Part shown: in pieces, positions 33,216-42,663 of the stretch | How positions within the stretch are numbered: position 1 is the first letter of the stretch | How the letters are laid out: every line of letters begins with the position of its first letter | Assembly (NCBI RefSeq): GCF_023073335.1 | Contig: NZ_JADPJG010000002.1 | Coordinates: 246,172-310,171, forward strand | Source of the DNA: Bradyrhizobium sp. 21 | GTDB taxonomy: Bacteria; Pseudomonadota; Alphaproteobacteria; Rhizobiales; Xanthobacteraceae | DNA length: 64,000 nt | Direction: 5' to 3' | Notes under the pieces: model-generated | Told to the model about the DNA's origin: nothing | The model's database searches: none | What the model saw: only the letters and a program-made list of their open reading frames with translations | Position numbers and translations under genes: made by a program

Positions 33216-34739
33216 ATGACCATCAGCCCTGTCATCCGCCTGCATCCCGATGATGGCGTGCTGATCGCGCGCGCCAGCCTGCCGCCCGGCACGTTGGTGG
33301 CTGACGGAGTGACCACGGTCGAGCGCATTCCCTCCGGCCACAAGGTCGCGATCAAGCCGATCGCAATGGGCGAGCCGGTGATCCGTTACGGCCAGATCAT
33401 CGGCTTTGCGACCATGCCGATCGCGCCGGGCCAGCACGTGCACGTGCAGAACATTGGCATGGGCGATTTCGCCAAGGACTACGCCTATTGCGCCGACGTC
33501 AAGCCGACGCCGAATTTCGACCTGCCGGCGACGTTCGAAGGCATCCGCCGCCCGGACGGCCGGGTCGCCACGCGCAACTATATCGGCATTCTCACCTCGG
33601 TGAATTGCAGCGCGCATGTCGCGAGCCTCGTCGCCGACGTCTTCAAGAAGAATCCCTTCACCGGCGACAATCCGCTGGCCGATTTCCCCAATGTCGATGG
33701 TGTGGTCGCGCTGACCCACAAGACCGGCTGCGGCATGACGCAGAACGAGCCCTTGGCGCTGCTCCGCCGCACGCTCGGCGGCTATGCGCGTCACGTGAAC
33801 TTCTCTCATGTGATCGTGCTCGGCCTCGGTTGCGAGGTGAACCAGATCGGCGGGCTGATGGAGGAGCAGAAGCTTGCCGGCCGTCTGCGCGCAATGGACA
33901 TCCAGGAGGTCGGCGGCACCCGCAAGACGGTGGAGGCGGGCATCGCCTTCGTGCGCGAGGCACTCGCGGAGTCCAACAAGGTCAAGCGTGAGTCCGTCCC
34001 GGTGAGCGAATTGACCGTGGCGCTGCAATGCGGCGGCTCCGACGGCTACTCCGGCGTATCCGCCAATCCGGCGCTGGGTGCTGCCAGCGATCTCATCGTG
34101 CGTCACGGCGGCACCGTGATCCTGTCGGAGACGCCGGAGACCTATGGCGCCGAGCATCTGCTCACGCGCCGCGCCGTCAGCCGCGAGGTCGGCGAGAAGC
34201 TGGTCGATCTCATGCGCTGGTGGGACGAATACACCGAGCGCGAGGGCGCCGAGATGAACGCCAATCCGAGCCCCGGCAACAAGGCCGGCGGCCTCACCAC
34301 CATTTTGGAGAAGTCGCTCGGCGCGATGGCGAAGGCCGGCACCACCAACCTCGTCGAGGTGCTGCGCTACGCCGAGCCCATCACCAAGAAGGGTTTCGTG
34401 TTCATGGACACGCCCGGCTACGATCCGGTTGCCGCGACCGGGCAGGTCGCCGGCGGCGCCAATCTCGTCTGCTTTACGACCGGCCGCGGCAGCGTGTTCG
34501 GCTGCAAGCCGGCGCCCTCGATCAAGCTCGCCACCAACACGCCGATGTACAAGCGCATGGAAGAGGACATGGACGTCAATTGCGGCACCATCCTCGAAGG
34601 TGAGGAGAGCGTCCAGGAGTGCGGGCAGCGCATCTTCGAGATCATCCTCAAGACCGCCTCGGGCCAGCCGACCAAGAGCGAAAGCTTTGATTTCGGCGGC
34701 GCCGAGTTCGCGCCCTGGGTGCTGGGCGCGACGATGTAA
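33216..34739 (+). CDS. Altronate/galactarate dehydratase-type enzyme (UxaA/GarD family)
   Basis: 507-residue hydro-lyase with two parts. The N-terminal SAF domain covers roughly 1-85 and the C-terminal UxaA/GarD catalytic part follows, marked by TRNYIGILTSVNCSAH, HKTGCGMTQ and LGCEVNQI. These Cys/His-rich motifs are the iron-containing sugar-acid dehydratase signature. Likely substrates are aldarates or an altronate-like compound, giving a 2-keto-3-deoxy acid that the neighbouring aldolase could cleave. This suggests a short sugar-acid route Ldh/aldolase/dehydratase beside the hpa genes. The substrate and the direction of flux are inferred from neighbourhood, not shown. Confidence 0.85.
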   Translation: MTISPVIRLHPDDGVLIARASLPPGTLVADGVTTVERIPSGHKVAIKPIAMGEPVIRYGQIIGFATMPIAPGQHVHVQNIGMGDFAKDYAYCADVKPTPNFDLPATFEGIRRPDGRVATRNYIGILTSVNCSAHVASLVADVFKKNPFTGDNPLADFPNVDGVVALTHKTGCGMTQNEPLALLRRTLGGYARHVNFSHVIVLGLGCEVNQIGGLMEEQKLAGRLRAMDIQEVGGTRKTVEAGIAFVREALAESNKVKRESVPVSELTVALQCGGSDGYSGVSANPALGAASDLIVRHGGTVILSETPETYGAEHLLTRRAVSREVGEKLVDLMRWWDEYTEREGAEMNANPSPGNKAGGLTTILEKSLGAMAKAGTTNLVEVLRYAEPITKKGFVFMDTPGYDPVAATGQVAGGANLVCFTTGRGSVFGCKPAPSIKLATNTPMYKRMEEDMDVNCGTILEGEESVQECGQRIFEIILKTASGQPTKSESFDFGGAEFAPWVLGATM

Positions 34740-34747
34740 GAGGGTTA

Positions 34748-34811
34748 ATGGCGAATAGAGAGTAGCGAATAGAGCCCTTCTCTCGGCTATTCGCCATTCG
34801 CTACTCACCAC
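34748..34811. repeat. Extragenic inverted repeat related to family F
   Basis: ATGGCGAATAG at 34748-34758 is the exact reverse complement of CTATTCGCCAT at 34787-34797. Nested GAGTAGCGAAT/ATTCGCTACTC arms lie next to them. It resembles the 16434-16454 palindrome. The stretch 34740-34907 before the transglutaminase gene shows nothing else clear. Confidence 0.6.
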
Positions 34812-34907
34812 TCGCCCGTGCCGTAGGCACGGTCTGCCCGTTGTTAATGCTTGATCGAGGTCGCCAGCGGTGTTCTGCTCAAAAAAGCTGCTGGAGTACC
34901 GCACCCC

Positions 34908-37900
34908 GTGTCGATCTACGTCGCATTGCACCACGTCACGCATTACAAATACGACCGTCCGATCGATCTTGGCCCGCAGACGATCCGCCTGCGGCCGGCG
35001 CCGCACACGCGGACGCCGGTCCTGAGCTATTCGCTCAAGGTCACGCCATCAGATCATTTCGTGAACTGGCAGCAGGACCCGCAAGGCAACTGGCTCGCGC
35101 GCTACGTCTTTCCGGAAAAAGCCACCGAGCTGAAGATCGAGGTCGATTTCACGGCGCAGATGACCGTGGTCAATCCGTTCGACTTCTTCGTCGAGCCTTA
35201 TGCCGACAGCTTTCCGTTCGAATATTCGAAAGACCTGAAGACGGAGCTTGCGCCTTATCTCGAGACCATCAAGCCGGATCGCCTGTTCGCGAAGTTCCTC
35301 GACACGATCCCGCACGAAGCCCCGAACACCGTCAACTTCCTGGTCGATCTCAATCGCGAGCTCCAGAAGCACGTCCGTTACATCATCCGCATGGAGCCCG
35401 GCGTGCAGACACCGGAGGAAACGCTGTCCTCCGGCGCCGGCTCGTGCCGCGACTCCGCCTGGCTTCTGATCCAGACTTTCCGTCATCTCGGTCTCGCCGC
35501 CCGTTTCGTCTCCGGCTATCTGATCCAGGTCCGTCCCGACATCGATCCGATCGAGGGGCCGCCGGAGGTCGAAAATGATTTCACCGACCTGCACGCCTGG
35601 GCCGAGGTCTATCTGCCCGGCGCGGGCTGGATCGGCTTCGACGCGACCTCCGGCATGCTCGCGGGCGAGGGGCACATCCCGGTTGCCGCCACGCCGCATT
35701 ATCGTTCGGCGGCGCCGATCTCCGGCGGCGCCGGCTTTGCCGAGGTCGATTTCGCCTTCGACATGAGCGTCCGGCGCATCCGCGAGGCGCCGCGCATTAC
35801 AAAGCCGTTCTCCGACGAATCCTGGACACGGCTCAACGATCTCGGCGAGCAGGTCGACGGCGATCTTGCCGCGCAGGACGTGCGGCTCACCATGGGCGGT
35901 GAGCCGACCTTCGTCTCGGTCGACGATCTCGAAGCGGCCGAATGGAATACGGAGGCGGTCGGCCCGACCAAGCGGGCGCTCGGCGACGATCTGATTCGCC
36001 GCTTGCACGCGCGCTTCGCGCCTGGCGGGCTGCTGCACTACGGCGAGGGCAAATGGTATCCCGGCGAGAGCCTGCCGCGCTGGGCGTTTGGCCTGTACTG
36101 GCGCAAGGACGGCGTGCCGATCTGGAAGAATGCCGATCTGATCGCCAAGATCGAGAATCCGCGGCGCGCCGAGGTCAAGGACGCCCAGGCGTTCGTGGAG
36201 GGCACCGCGTTGCGGCTCGGGCTCGATCCCGGCTACGTCATGGCGGCCTATGAGGACACCGCCTACTGGCTGCAGAAGGAGGCCGAGCTTCCGGTCAACG
36301 TCGATCCCTCCGACTCCAAATTGTCCGATCCGGAAGCCCGCGCGCGCATGGCGCGTGTGTTCGACGAGGGTCTCAACACGCCGCGGGGCTTCGTGCTGCC
36401 GGTGCAACGCTGGAACGCACCGCCGCGTTGGCGCAGCGAGCGCTGGCAACTCCGGCGCAATCATCTGTTCCTGATGCCGGGCGATTCACCGCTGGGCTTG
36501 CGCTTGCCGATCGGCTCGCTCGGCTATGTCCCGCCCAACCAATATCCCTACATCGTCGAGCAGGACCCGATGGAGCCGCGCGGCAAGCTGCCGGTGTTCA
36601 CTCTCCCGGCGCTTCCGGAACCGCCGCCGCGGGTCGCGCCCGAGCAGCTCAACACGGCGGTCCCGGTCCGCACCGCGATGTCGGTGGAAGTCCGCAACGG
36701 CGTGCTCTGCGCCTTCATGCCGCCGGTCGAGCGCATCGAGGATTATCTCGAGATGATCGCAGCCCTCGAAGCCACCGCCGAGGAGATGCAGCTCCAGGTC
36801 CATGTCGAGGGCTATCCGCCGCCGTTCGATCCGCGCGTCGAGGTCATCAAGGTGACGCCCGATCCCGGCGTGATCGAAGTCAACGTCCAGCCGGCAAAGA
36901 ATTGGCGTGAGGCCGTCGACATCACTGTCGGGCTCTACGAGGATGCCGCCAAGAATCGTCTCGGTGCCAACCGCTTTCTGGTCGACGGCCGCCACACCGG
37001 CACCGGCGGCGGCAATCACGTCGTGGTCGGCGGCTCGAGCCCGCAGGACTCGCCGTTCCTGCGCCGGCCCGATCTCTTGAAGAGTCTGGTCTTGTACTGG
37101 CAGCGGCATCCGTCGCTGTCCTACTTCTTCTCCGGCCTGTTCATCGGCCCGACCAGCCAGGCGCCGCGCATCGACGAAGCCCGCCACGACAGCATCTACG
37201 AGCTCGAGATCGCACTCTCGCACGTGCCGCCGCCGGGCACCCAGGCGCCGCTGTGGCTGGTGGACCGGTTGTTCCGGCACCTGCTCGTCGACATCACCGG
37301 CAACACCCATCGCGCCGAGATCTGCATCGACAAGCTCTATTCGCCTGACGGACCGACCGGCCGGCTCGGCCTCGTCGAATTCCGCGCGCTCGAAATGCCG
37401 CCGGATCCGCGCATGTCGCTGGCGCAGCAGCTCTTGATCCGCGCTCTGATCGCAAAATTCTGGCGCGAGCCGCAACAAGGCAAGTTCGTGCGCTGGGGTA
37501 CCGCGCTGCATGATCGCTTCATGCTGCCGCATTTCATCTGGGAAGACTTCCTCGAAGTGCTCTCCGAGCTGAAGCAATCAGGCTATCCGTTCGAGCCGGA
37601 ATGGTATCTGGCCCAGCTCGAATTCCGCTTCCCCGCCTTCGGCCGTGTCCATCATGGCGGCGTGACGCTGGAGCTGCGGCAGGCTCTGGAGCCCTGGCAT
37701 GTGCTCGGCGAGGAGGGGTCTGCCGGCGGCACCGTGCGTTACGTCGACTCATCGGTCGAGCGGCTCCAGGTCAAGGCGGAAGGCTTCGTCGAGGGCCGCC
37801 ATATCGTCACCTGCAACGGCCGTCGCCTGCCGATGACCTTCACCGGCCGCTCGGCCGAAGCCGTGGCCGGCGTCCGCTTCAAGGCCTGGCAGCCGGCCTC

Positions 37901-38177
37901 AGGCCTGCACCCGACCATTCCCGTTCACGCGCCCTTGACCTTCGACCTGATCGACACCTGGAACGGCCGCTCGCTCGGCGGCTGCGTCTATCACGTCGCC
38001 CATCCCGGCGGCCGCAGCTACGACACCAAGCCTGTCAACACCTACGAGGCCGAGGCGAGGCGGCTGGCGCGCTTTCAGGACCATGGCCATACGCCGGGCC
38101 CGATGCAGCCGCCGCCCGAGGAACGCACAAATGAGTTTCCGCTGACCCTCGACTTGCGGACCCCGCTCCTGCAATGA
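34908..38177 (+). CDS. Large transglutaminase-like protein with DUF2126 domain
   Basis: 1,089-residue protein. An N-terminal beta region ([16 protein letters not shown]) leads into a transglutaminase core with catalytic Cys180 ([12 protein letters not shown]), His229 ([11 protein letters not shown]) and Asp245 (WIGFDATSG). The long C-terminal part is DUF2126, with motifs [19 protein letters not shown] and [11 protein letters not shown]. The GTG at 34908 matches the family start ([12 protein letters not shown]); the ATG frame to 34851 adds non-conserved residues. The substrate is unknown. It begins a set with the ATP-grasp/alpha-E gene (27 nt downstream) and a second transglutaminase, and is often found with them in other genomes. 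It has no signal peptide. Confidence 0.9.
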   Translation: MSIYVALHHVTHYKYDRPIDLGPQTIRLRPAPHTRTPVLSYSLKVTPSDHFVNWQQDPQGNWLARYVFPEKATELKIEVDFTAQMTVVNPFDFFVEPYADSFPFEYSKDLKTELAPYLETIKPDRLFAKFLDTIPHEAPNTVNFLVDLNRELQKHVRYIIRMEPGVQTPEETLSSGAGSCRDSAWLLIQTFRHLGLAARFVSGYLIQVRPDIDPIEGPPEVENDFTDLHAWAEVYLPGAGWIGFDATSGMLAGEGHIPVAATPHYRSAAPISGGAGFAEVDFAFDMSVRRIREAPRITKPFSDESWTRLNDLGEQVDGDLAAQDVRLTMGGEPTFVSVDDLEAAEWNTEAVGPTKRALGDDLIRRLHARFAPGGLLHYGEGKWYPGESLPRWAFGLYWRKDGVPIWKNADLIAKIENPRRAEVKDAQAFVEGTALRLGLDPGYVMAAYEDTAYWLQKEAELPVNVDPSDSKLSDPEARARMARVFDEGLNTPRGFVLPVQRWNAPPRWRSERWQLRRNHLFLMPGDSPLGLRLPIGSLGYVPPNQYPYIVEQDPMEPRGKLPVFTLPALPEPPPRVAPEQLNTAVPVRTAMSVEVRNGVLCAFMPPVERIEDYLEMIAALEATAEEMQLQVHVEGYPPPFDPRVEVIKVTPDPGVIEVNVQPAKNWREAVDITVGLYEDAAKNRLGANRFLVDGRHTGTGGGNHVVVGGSSPQDSPFLRRPDLLKSLVLYWQRHPSLSYFFSGLFIGPTSQAPRIDEARHDSIYELEIALSHVPPPGTQAPLWLVDRLFRHLLVDITGNTHRAEICIDKLYSPDGPTGRLGLVEFRALEMPPDPRMSLAQQLLIRALIAKFWREPQQGKFVRWGTALHDRFMLPHFIWEDFLEVLSELKQSGYPFEPEWYLAQLEFRFPAFGRVHHGGVTLELRQALEPWHVLGEEGSAGGTVRYVDSSVERLQVKAEGFVEGRHIVTCNGRRLPMTFTGRSAEAVAGVRFKAWQPASGLHPTIPVHAPLTFDLIDTWNGRSLGGCVYHVAHPGGRSYDTKPVNTYEAEARRLARFQDHGHTPGPMQPPPEERTNEFPLTLDLRTPLLQ

Positions 38178-38204
38178 GTATGATGCCGGGGCAGGGAGAG
38201 GCGC

Positions 38205-40733
38205 ATGGGCGAGGGCGCAGCCGAACAGGACGACAAGGCGGACAGGGCGCAAGGACAGCGTGAAGGCCAGCGCCGCCTTTCGCAATGGGTCCGCGACTAT
38301 CGCCGTCTGCCCGGCATTCCCGACGAGTTCCTGGGCTCCGATGGCGCCCCGCGCGCGGTCTGGAGCCGTTTCTTCGATGCTTTTGGCGCGCTTGCGCCCA
38401 ACGAGGTCGAGCGGCGGTTCGGCATGGCCGACCGTCATCTGCGCGAGGCCGGCGTCACCTATCGCGCGCCCGGCGAGAGCGCCGACCGGCCGTGGTCGAT
38501 CAGCCATCTGCCGCTGCTGATCGACGAGGCCGACTGGAAGCAATTGTCCGACGGCATCACCCAGCGCGCCGAGCTGCTCGAGCTCGTGCTGGGCGACATC
38601 TATGGCGAGGGCCGGCTGGTCGCGGAAGGCGCGTTGCCGGCGGCCGCGATCGCCGGCAGTCCCGAATATCTCCGTCCTGTCTGCGGCGTGCCGCCGCCGG
38701 GCGGGCGTTATCTTTCGCTCTACGCGGCCGACGTCGGCCGCGGACCCGACGGGCGCTGGTGGGTGCTCGGCGATCGCACGCAGGCCCCCTCGGGCGCGGG
38801 CTATGCGCTGGAGAACCGCCTGGTGCTCTCGCGCGCCTTCTCCGATCTCTACAAGTCGATGAACGTACCGCGGGTCGCGCCGTTCTTCGAGGCTTTTCGC
38901 GATAGTCTTCGTGCGCGCGCCGACCGCGACGAGCCGCGCATCGGCGTGCTCACCCCCGGCAGTTTCAGCGAGACCTATTTCGAGCACGCGACGTTGGCGC
39001 GCTATCTCGGCTTCCTGCTCGTCGAGGGCGACGATCTCGCCGTAAGCGACGACCGCATCCACATCCGCACGGTGGCGGGCCTCAAGCGCCTCGACGTGCT
39101 GCTGCGCCGTGTCGATTCCAACTCGCTCGATCCGCTCGAGCTCGATGCCTCCTCGCATCTCGGCGTGCCCGGCCTGATCGACGTGCTGCGCAAGGACGGC
39201 GTCGTCGTCGCCAACATGCCGGGCTCCGGCGTGCTGGAGGCGCGTGCGATGCTCGGCTTCCTGCCGGCGCTCAGCCGCCGCCTGCTCGGTGAAGAGCTGA
39301 AGATGCCGCACATCGCGACCTGGTGGTGCGGCCAGCGCTCGGCGCGCGACGAGGTGCTGTCGCGGCTCGACGAGGTCGCGATCGAAGGCGCCTATGGACG
39401 CGGCGTGCCCGGCTTTGACAGCAACGGTCCGGTGTTGGCGAGCGAGCTCGACGCCGCCGGACGCAAGCGCCTGATCGACTCCATCGCTGCGCGCGGCATG
39501 GACTATGTCGGCCAGGAGGTGGTGCGGCTCTCGACCATGCCGGTGTGGGACCAGGGACAGATCACGCCCCGTCCGTTCGTGCTGCGCGTGTTCGCAGCCG
39601 CGACGCCCGACGGTGGCTGGGCCATCATGCCCGGCGGCTTCTGCCGGATCGCCGAGCAGGCGGATGCGCGCGCGGTGTCGATGGGCGACGGCGCGCGCTC
39701 CGCCGACGTCTGGGTGGTCTCGGACAAGCAGGTCTCGACCGCGACGCTGCTGCCGGCGACCGACAAGGTGCGCATCCGCCGCATCGCCGGCGTACTGCCG
39801 AGCCGCGCCGCCGACAATCTGTTCTGGCTCGGCCGCTATCTCGAACGCGCCGAGGCGACGCTGCGGCTGGTGCGGGCCCTGGGCTCGCCGAGCGGACCCA
39901 ACAAGGGCACCGCGGCCTCGCTGCAATCCGCCGAGCGTATCCAGCGCTTGCTGGTGGCCTGGGGCGCGATCTCGCAAACATCGCGCGCGGCGCCCGGACG
40001 CATCGTTGCCGAAGCGCTGCAGAGCCCGGAGCGTTCCGGCTCGGCGCTGTCGCTGGTCCGCGCGGCCCAGCGCACGGCGACCTCCCTGCGCGAGCGGTTG
40101 TCGCCCGACGCCTGGCAAGTCATCACCGAGATGGCCGAGCGGCTGGCCTGGAAGGTCGAGGGCGACGACAGCGTGTTGAGCGCGGCCGAGCTGACCCTTC
40201 AGGAGCTCGCGAGCTTTGCCGGCCTTGCCCATGAAAACATGAACCGCGCCGCCGGCTGGCGCTTCCTCGACGTCGGTCGCCGCACTGAACGCGCGATCAA
40301 CACCACGCGTTTCGCCCGGCAGTTTGCCTATGACGAAGCCGGCGACGAGGATCTCGATATCCTGCTGACGCTGGTGGATTGCCAGATCACCTACCGCTCG
40401 CGCTATCTGCTGGCGCCGATCCTGGCGCCGGTGCGCGACCTCGCCGTGCTCGATCCCTACAATCCGCGTTCGGTGGCGTTCCAGGTGACGACGCTGAACG
40501 AACACATTGCCGCGCTGCCGAGCCTGAAGGAGCACGGCCTGATCGAGAAGCCGCAGCGGCTTGCGGTCGCGATGCAGGCGATGCTCGCGACCGCGGAGGC
40601 CGAGAAGCTCGAGGTCAAGTCGCTGTTCGCGCTGGAGCAGGATCTGCTCAGCCTCGCCGAGGCGGTCGGCCAGCACTACTTCCCGCACGGCCCCAATGCC
40701 AGCCGGCCGGAAAAGCTGACGGGGCTCGCGTGA
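38205..40733 (+). CDS. Circularly permuted type-2 ATP-grasp / alpha-E domain fusion
   Basis: 842-residue fusion. Roughly residues 30-500 form a circularly permuted ATP-grasp (DUF404/DUF407), with the family motifs IGVLTPGSFSETYFEHATLARYLGFLLVEGDDL near 244 and MGMDYVGQE...RPFVLRVF. From about 530 the alpha-helical alpha-E domain (DUF403) starts at PSRAADNLFWLGRYLERAE. In many genomes these are two adjacent genes. ATP-grasp enzymes ligate carboxylates to amines, so the expected reaction is ATP-driven peptide-bond-like ligation. The stop overlaps the next gene's GTG by 4 nt. In other genomes an Anbu-type protease may join the set; none is visible here. Confidence 0.9.
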   Translation: MGEGAAEQDDKADRAQGQREGQRRLSQWVRDYRRLPGIPDEFLGSDGAPRAVWSRFFDAFGALAPNEVERRFGMADRHLREAGVTYRAPGESADRPWSISHLPLLIDEADWKQLSDGITQRAELLELVLGDIYGEGRLVAEGALPAAAIAGSPEYLRPVCGVPPPGGRYLSLYAADVGRGPDGRWWVLGDRTQAPSGAGYALENRLVLSRAFSDLYKSMNVPRVAPFFEAFRDSLRARADRDEPRIGVLTPGSFSETYFEHATLARYLGFLLVEGDDLAVSDDRIHIRTVAGLKRLDVLLRRVDSNSLDPLELDASSHLGVPGLIDVLRKDGVVVANMPGSGVLEARAMLGFLPALSRRLLGEELKMPHIATWWCGQRSARDEVLSRLDEVAIEGAYGRGVPGFDSNGPVLASELDAAGRKRLIDSIAARGMDYVGQEVVRLSTMPVWDQGQITPRPFVLRVFAAATPDGGWAIMPGGFCRIAEQADARAVSMGDGARSADVWVVSDKQVSTATLLPATDKVRIRRIAGVLPSRAADNLFWLGRYLERAEATLRLVRALGSPSGPNKGTAASLQSAERIQRLLVAWGAISQTSRAAPGRIVAEALQSPERSGSALSLVRAAQRTATSLRERLSPDAWQVITEMAERLAWKVEGDDSVLSAAELTLQELASFAGLAHENMNRAAGWRFLDVGRRTERAINTTRFARQFAYDEAGDEDLDILLTLVDCQITYRSRYLLAPILAPVRDLAVLDPYNPRSVAFQVTTLNEHIAALPSLKEHGLIEKPQRLAVAMQAMLATAEAEKLEVKSLFALEQDLLSLAEAVGQHYFPHGPNASRPEKLTGLA

Positions 40734-41608
40734 TCTACGACATCCGTCACGTCACCACTTACGAGTATGAGAGTCCGGTCAGCTTCGCCCGCTGCACGCT
40801 GCGGCTGGAGCCGAGGAGCGGCAATGGCCAGGAGCTGGTCTCGCACAATGTCGAGATCCGTCCGCGCCCGGCCGAGCGTCACGTTCGCCGCGATTTCTTC
40901 GGCACCTTGACCGAGAGTGTCGTGATCGAATCGCCGCACCGCAATTTGCGCATCGACTCGCGCTCGCGCGTGTCGGTGTCGCGCCAGCCGCCGGCGCGCG
41001 CCGCTGTCAGCCCGGCCTGGGAAAGCATTCGCGACATCGCCTTCGAGGCGACGAGCCTCGGACCGTCCTCGCCGGTCGGCTATGTCTTTGCGAGCCCGCT
41101 GGTGCCGGTGCTGGGGCCGGTCAGCGCCTATGCGGCGGAAAGCTTTGCACCCGGCGCGGGCATCCTCGCCGGAGCGGTCGATCTCATGCATCGCATCCGC
41201 ACCGAATTTCGCTACGACCCCAAGGCGACGGTGATCTCGACACCGCTCGACGAGGTCTTCGCCAAACGCCATGGCGTCTGCCAGGATTTTGCCCATGTGA
41301 TGATCGCAGGGCTGCGCGGGCTGGGCCTGCCCGCGGCCTATGTCAGCGGATATTTGCGCACCATCCCGCCGCCGGGCAAGCCGCGCCTGCAGGGCGCCGA
41401 CGCCACCCATGCCTGGGTGTCGCTGTGGTGCGGGGCGGAGCTTGGCTGGGTCGATTTCGATCCGACCAACGATCTTATGGTCGCTGGCGACCATATCGTG
41501 CTCGCGGTCGGCCGTGACTTTTCCGACGTTTCGCCGGTCGACGGCATCATCGTCGGCTCGCCGAAGCAGAAGCTGAGCGTGGCCGTCGACGTGTTGCTGG
41601 TGGAATGA
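40730..41608 (+). CDS. Transglutaminase-like cysteine protease (BTLCP type)
   Basis: 292-residue protein of the bacterial transglutaminase-like family. Its N-terminal beta domain (IYDIRHVTTYEYESPV) is followed by the catalytic core: Cys184 (HGVCQDFAHVM), His227 (THAWVSLW) and Asp244 (WVDFDPTND). This family acts as thiol proteases or peptidases on amide or isopeptide bonds. The GTG start at 40730 shares the GTGA with the stop of the ATP-grasp gene, tight translational coupling. It likely removes or trims what the ATP-grasp protein attaches (inference). The following 215 nt contain the 14-nt palindrome at 41666-41679. Confidence 0.9.
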   Translation: MIYDIRHVTTYEYESPVSFARCTLRLEPRSGNGQELVSHNVEIRPRPAERHVRRDFFGTLTESVVIESPHRNLRIDSRSRVSVSRQPPARAAVSPAWESIRDIAFEATSLGPSSPVGYVFASPLVPVLGPVSAYAAESFAPGAGILAGAVDLMHRIRTEFRYDPKATVISTPLDEVFAKRHGVCQDFAHVMIAGLRGLGLPAAYVSGYLRTIPPPGKPRLQGADATHAWVSLWCGAELGWVDFDPTNDLMVAGDHIVLAVGRDFSDVSPVDGIIVGSPKQKLSVAVDVLLVE

Positions 41609-41665
41609 TTGCGGGGCCTGCGGTCCCGGCGAGGCTCCCGTCAGGTGTATCGAACCGGCCCGCAA

Positions 41666-41679
41666 CCGCGATATCGCGG
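41666..41679. promoter_or_regulatory. Perfect 14-bp palindrome upstream of HD gene
   Basis: CCGCGATATCGCGG is exactly self-complementary and lies 145 nt upstream of the HD phosphohydrolase. It could be an operator for that gene or a stem closing the preceding operon. The short stem has no T tract, so an operator is the likelier reading. No cognate regulator is adjacent. Confidence 0.35.
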
Positions 41680-41823
41680 GGCACAACCGCAACATATTTC
41701 CGTATTTTCGTCCCAGGATTTGGTCACCCGGCCCAAGATGCGCTATGCTCGCTATTGCGTCGAGGACAAGAACGAGACTTCGGGAGCTGACGTGGGACAC
41801 CACCGACAAGCGGGGCTGCATCC

Positions 41824-42651
41824 ATGATGACGTTACCGAGACTGGCGGCGGAATCCCTGGAGAAGTTGCTCGGTACGTTCATGCGTCGCCGGTACGACGA
41901 GACTTCCGCAAGCATCGTCGAGAGCGCGACCCGCACCGCGATGGAATGCATCGGCAACAGCGATGCGCTCTATCACAATATCGAGCACACGATGCTGGTG
42001 ACGCTGGCCGGCCATTCCATCCTCAGTGGCCGAAGTCTTCATACGCATCTGTCGGCCGAGGACTACGTCCATGTCCTGATCGCCTGCCTCGCCCACGACA
42101 TCGGCTATGTGCGCGGCCTGTTCGAGGAGGACGACGCCGACGGTTTCGTGATCGACGCGTCGGACGCCAAGGTCTCGTTGCCGCGCGGCGCATCGGACGC
42201 GAGCCTGATGATGTATCACGTCGACCGTTCCAAGCTTTATGTGACGCGGCGGCTGCGACATATTCCCGGACTGGATCCGGATCGCATTGCCCGCGCCATC
42301 GAGGGCACGCGGTTTCCGGCCCGGGAAGGCCAGGACTATGACGACGAGGCCTCGATCCTGCGCGCTGCCGACTTCATCGGCCAGCTCGGCGACCCCAACT
42401 ATCTGCGCAAGGCGAACGCGCTCTACTACGAGTTCGAGGAGGTCGGCATCAACCGCCAGCTCGGCTACGACTCGCCGGCCGACGTCGTGAACCGCTATCC
42501 CCAGTTCTACTGGAACAGCGTCGCGCCGCACATCCAGACCGAGATCGGCTATCTCAACAAGACCGAAATCGGCCGGCAGTGGATCGCCAACCTCTACAGC
42601 AACGTATTCCGCGCCGAGCGCGACATCTCGCTGTCCGGGCCGCAAAAATAG
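41824..42651 (+). CDS. HD-domain metal-dependent phosphohydrolase
   Basis: 275-residue cytoplasmic protein with the HD-fold metal signature. The histidine of YHNIEHTMLV (His55), the His91-Asp92 pair in ACLAHDIGY and a late aspartate in LRAADFIGQLG are all in the expected spacing. Such proteins hydrolyse phosphomonoesters or phosphodiesters such as cyclic nucleotides or (p)ppGpp. This one has none of the GYP or PAS additions of c-di-GMP phosphodiesterases. It lies 215 nt behind the ATP-grasp/transglutaminase set and 12 nt before the alpha/beta hydrolase. Its substrate is unknown. Confidence 0.8.
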   Translation: MMTLPRLAAESLEKLLGTFMRRRYDETSASIVESATRTAMECIGNSDALYHNIEHTMLVTLAGHSILSGRSLHTHLSAEDYVHVLIACLAHDIGYVRGLFEEDDADGFVIDASDAKVSLPRGASDASLMMYHVDRSKLYVTRRLRHIPGLDPDRIARAIEGTRFPAREGQDYDDEASILRAADFIGQLGDPNYLRKANALYYEFEEVGINRQLGYDSPADVVNRYPQFYWNSVAPHIQTEIGYLNKTEIGRQWIANLYSNVFRAERDISLSGPQK

Positions 42652-42663
42652 CTCCGCTTAGTA

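Noticed and set aside
34740..34907. A longer N-terminus for the DUF2126 transglutaminase from ATG 34851
   Set aside because: The extra 19 residues are not protein-like, and the GTG at 34908 begins the family's [10 protein letters not shown].
37899..40688. A 929-codon leftward ORF antisense to the ATP-grasp gene
   Set aside because: Arg/Gly/Asp-rich shadow; the + strand has complete ATP-grasp and alpha-E motifs.
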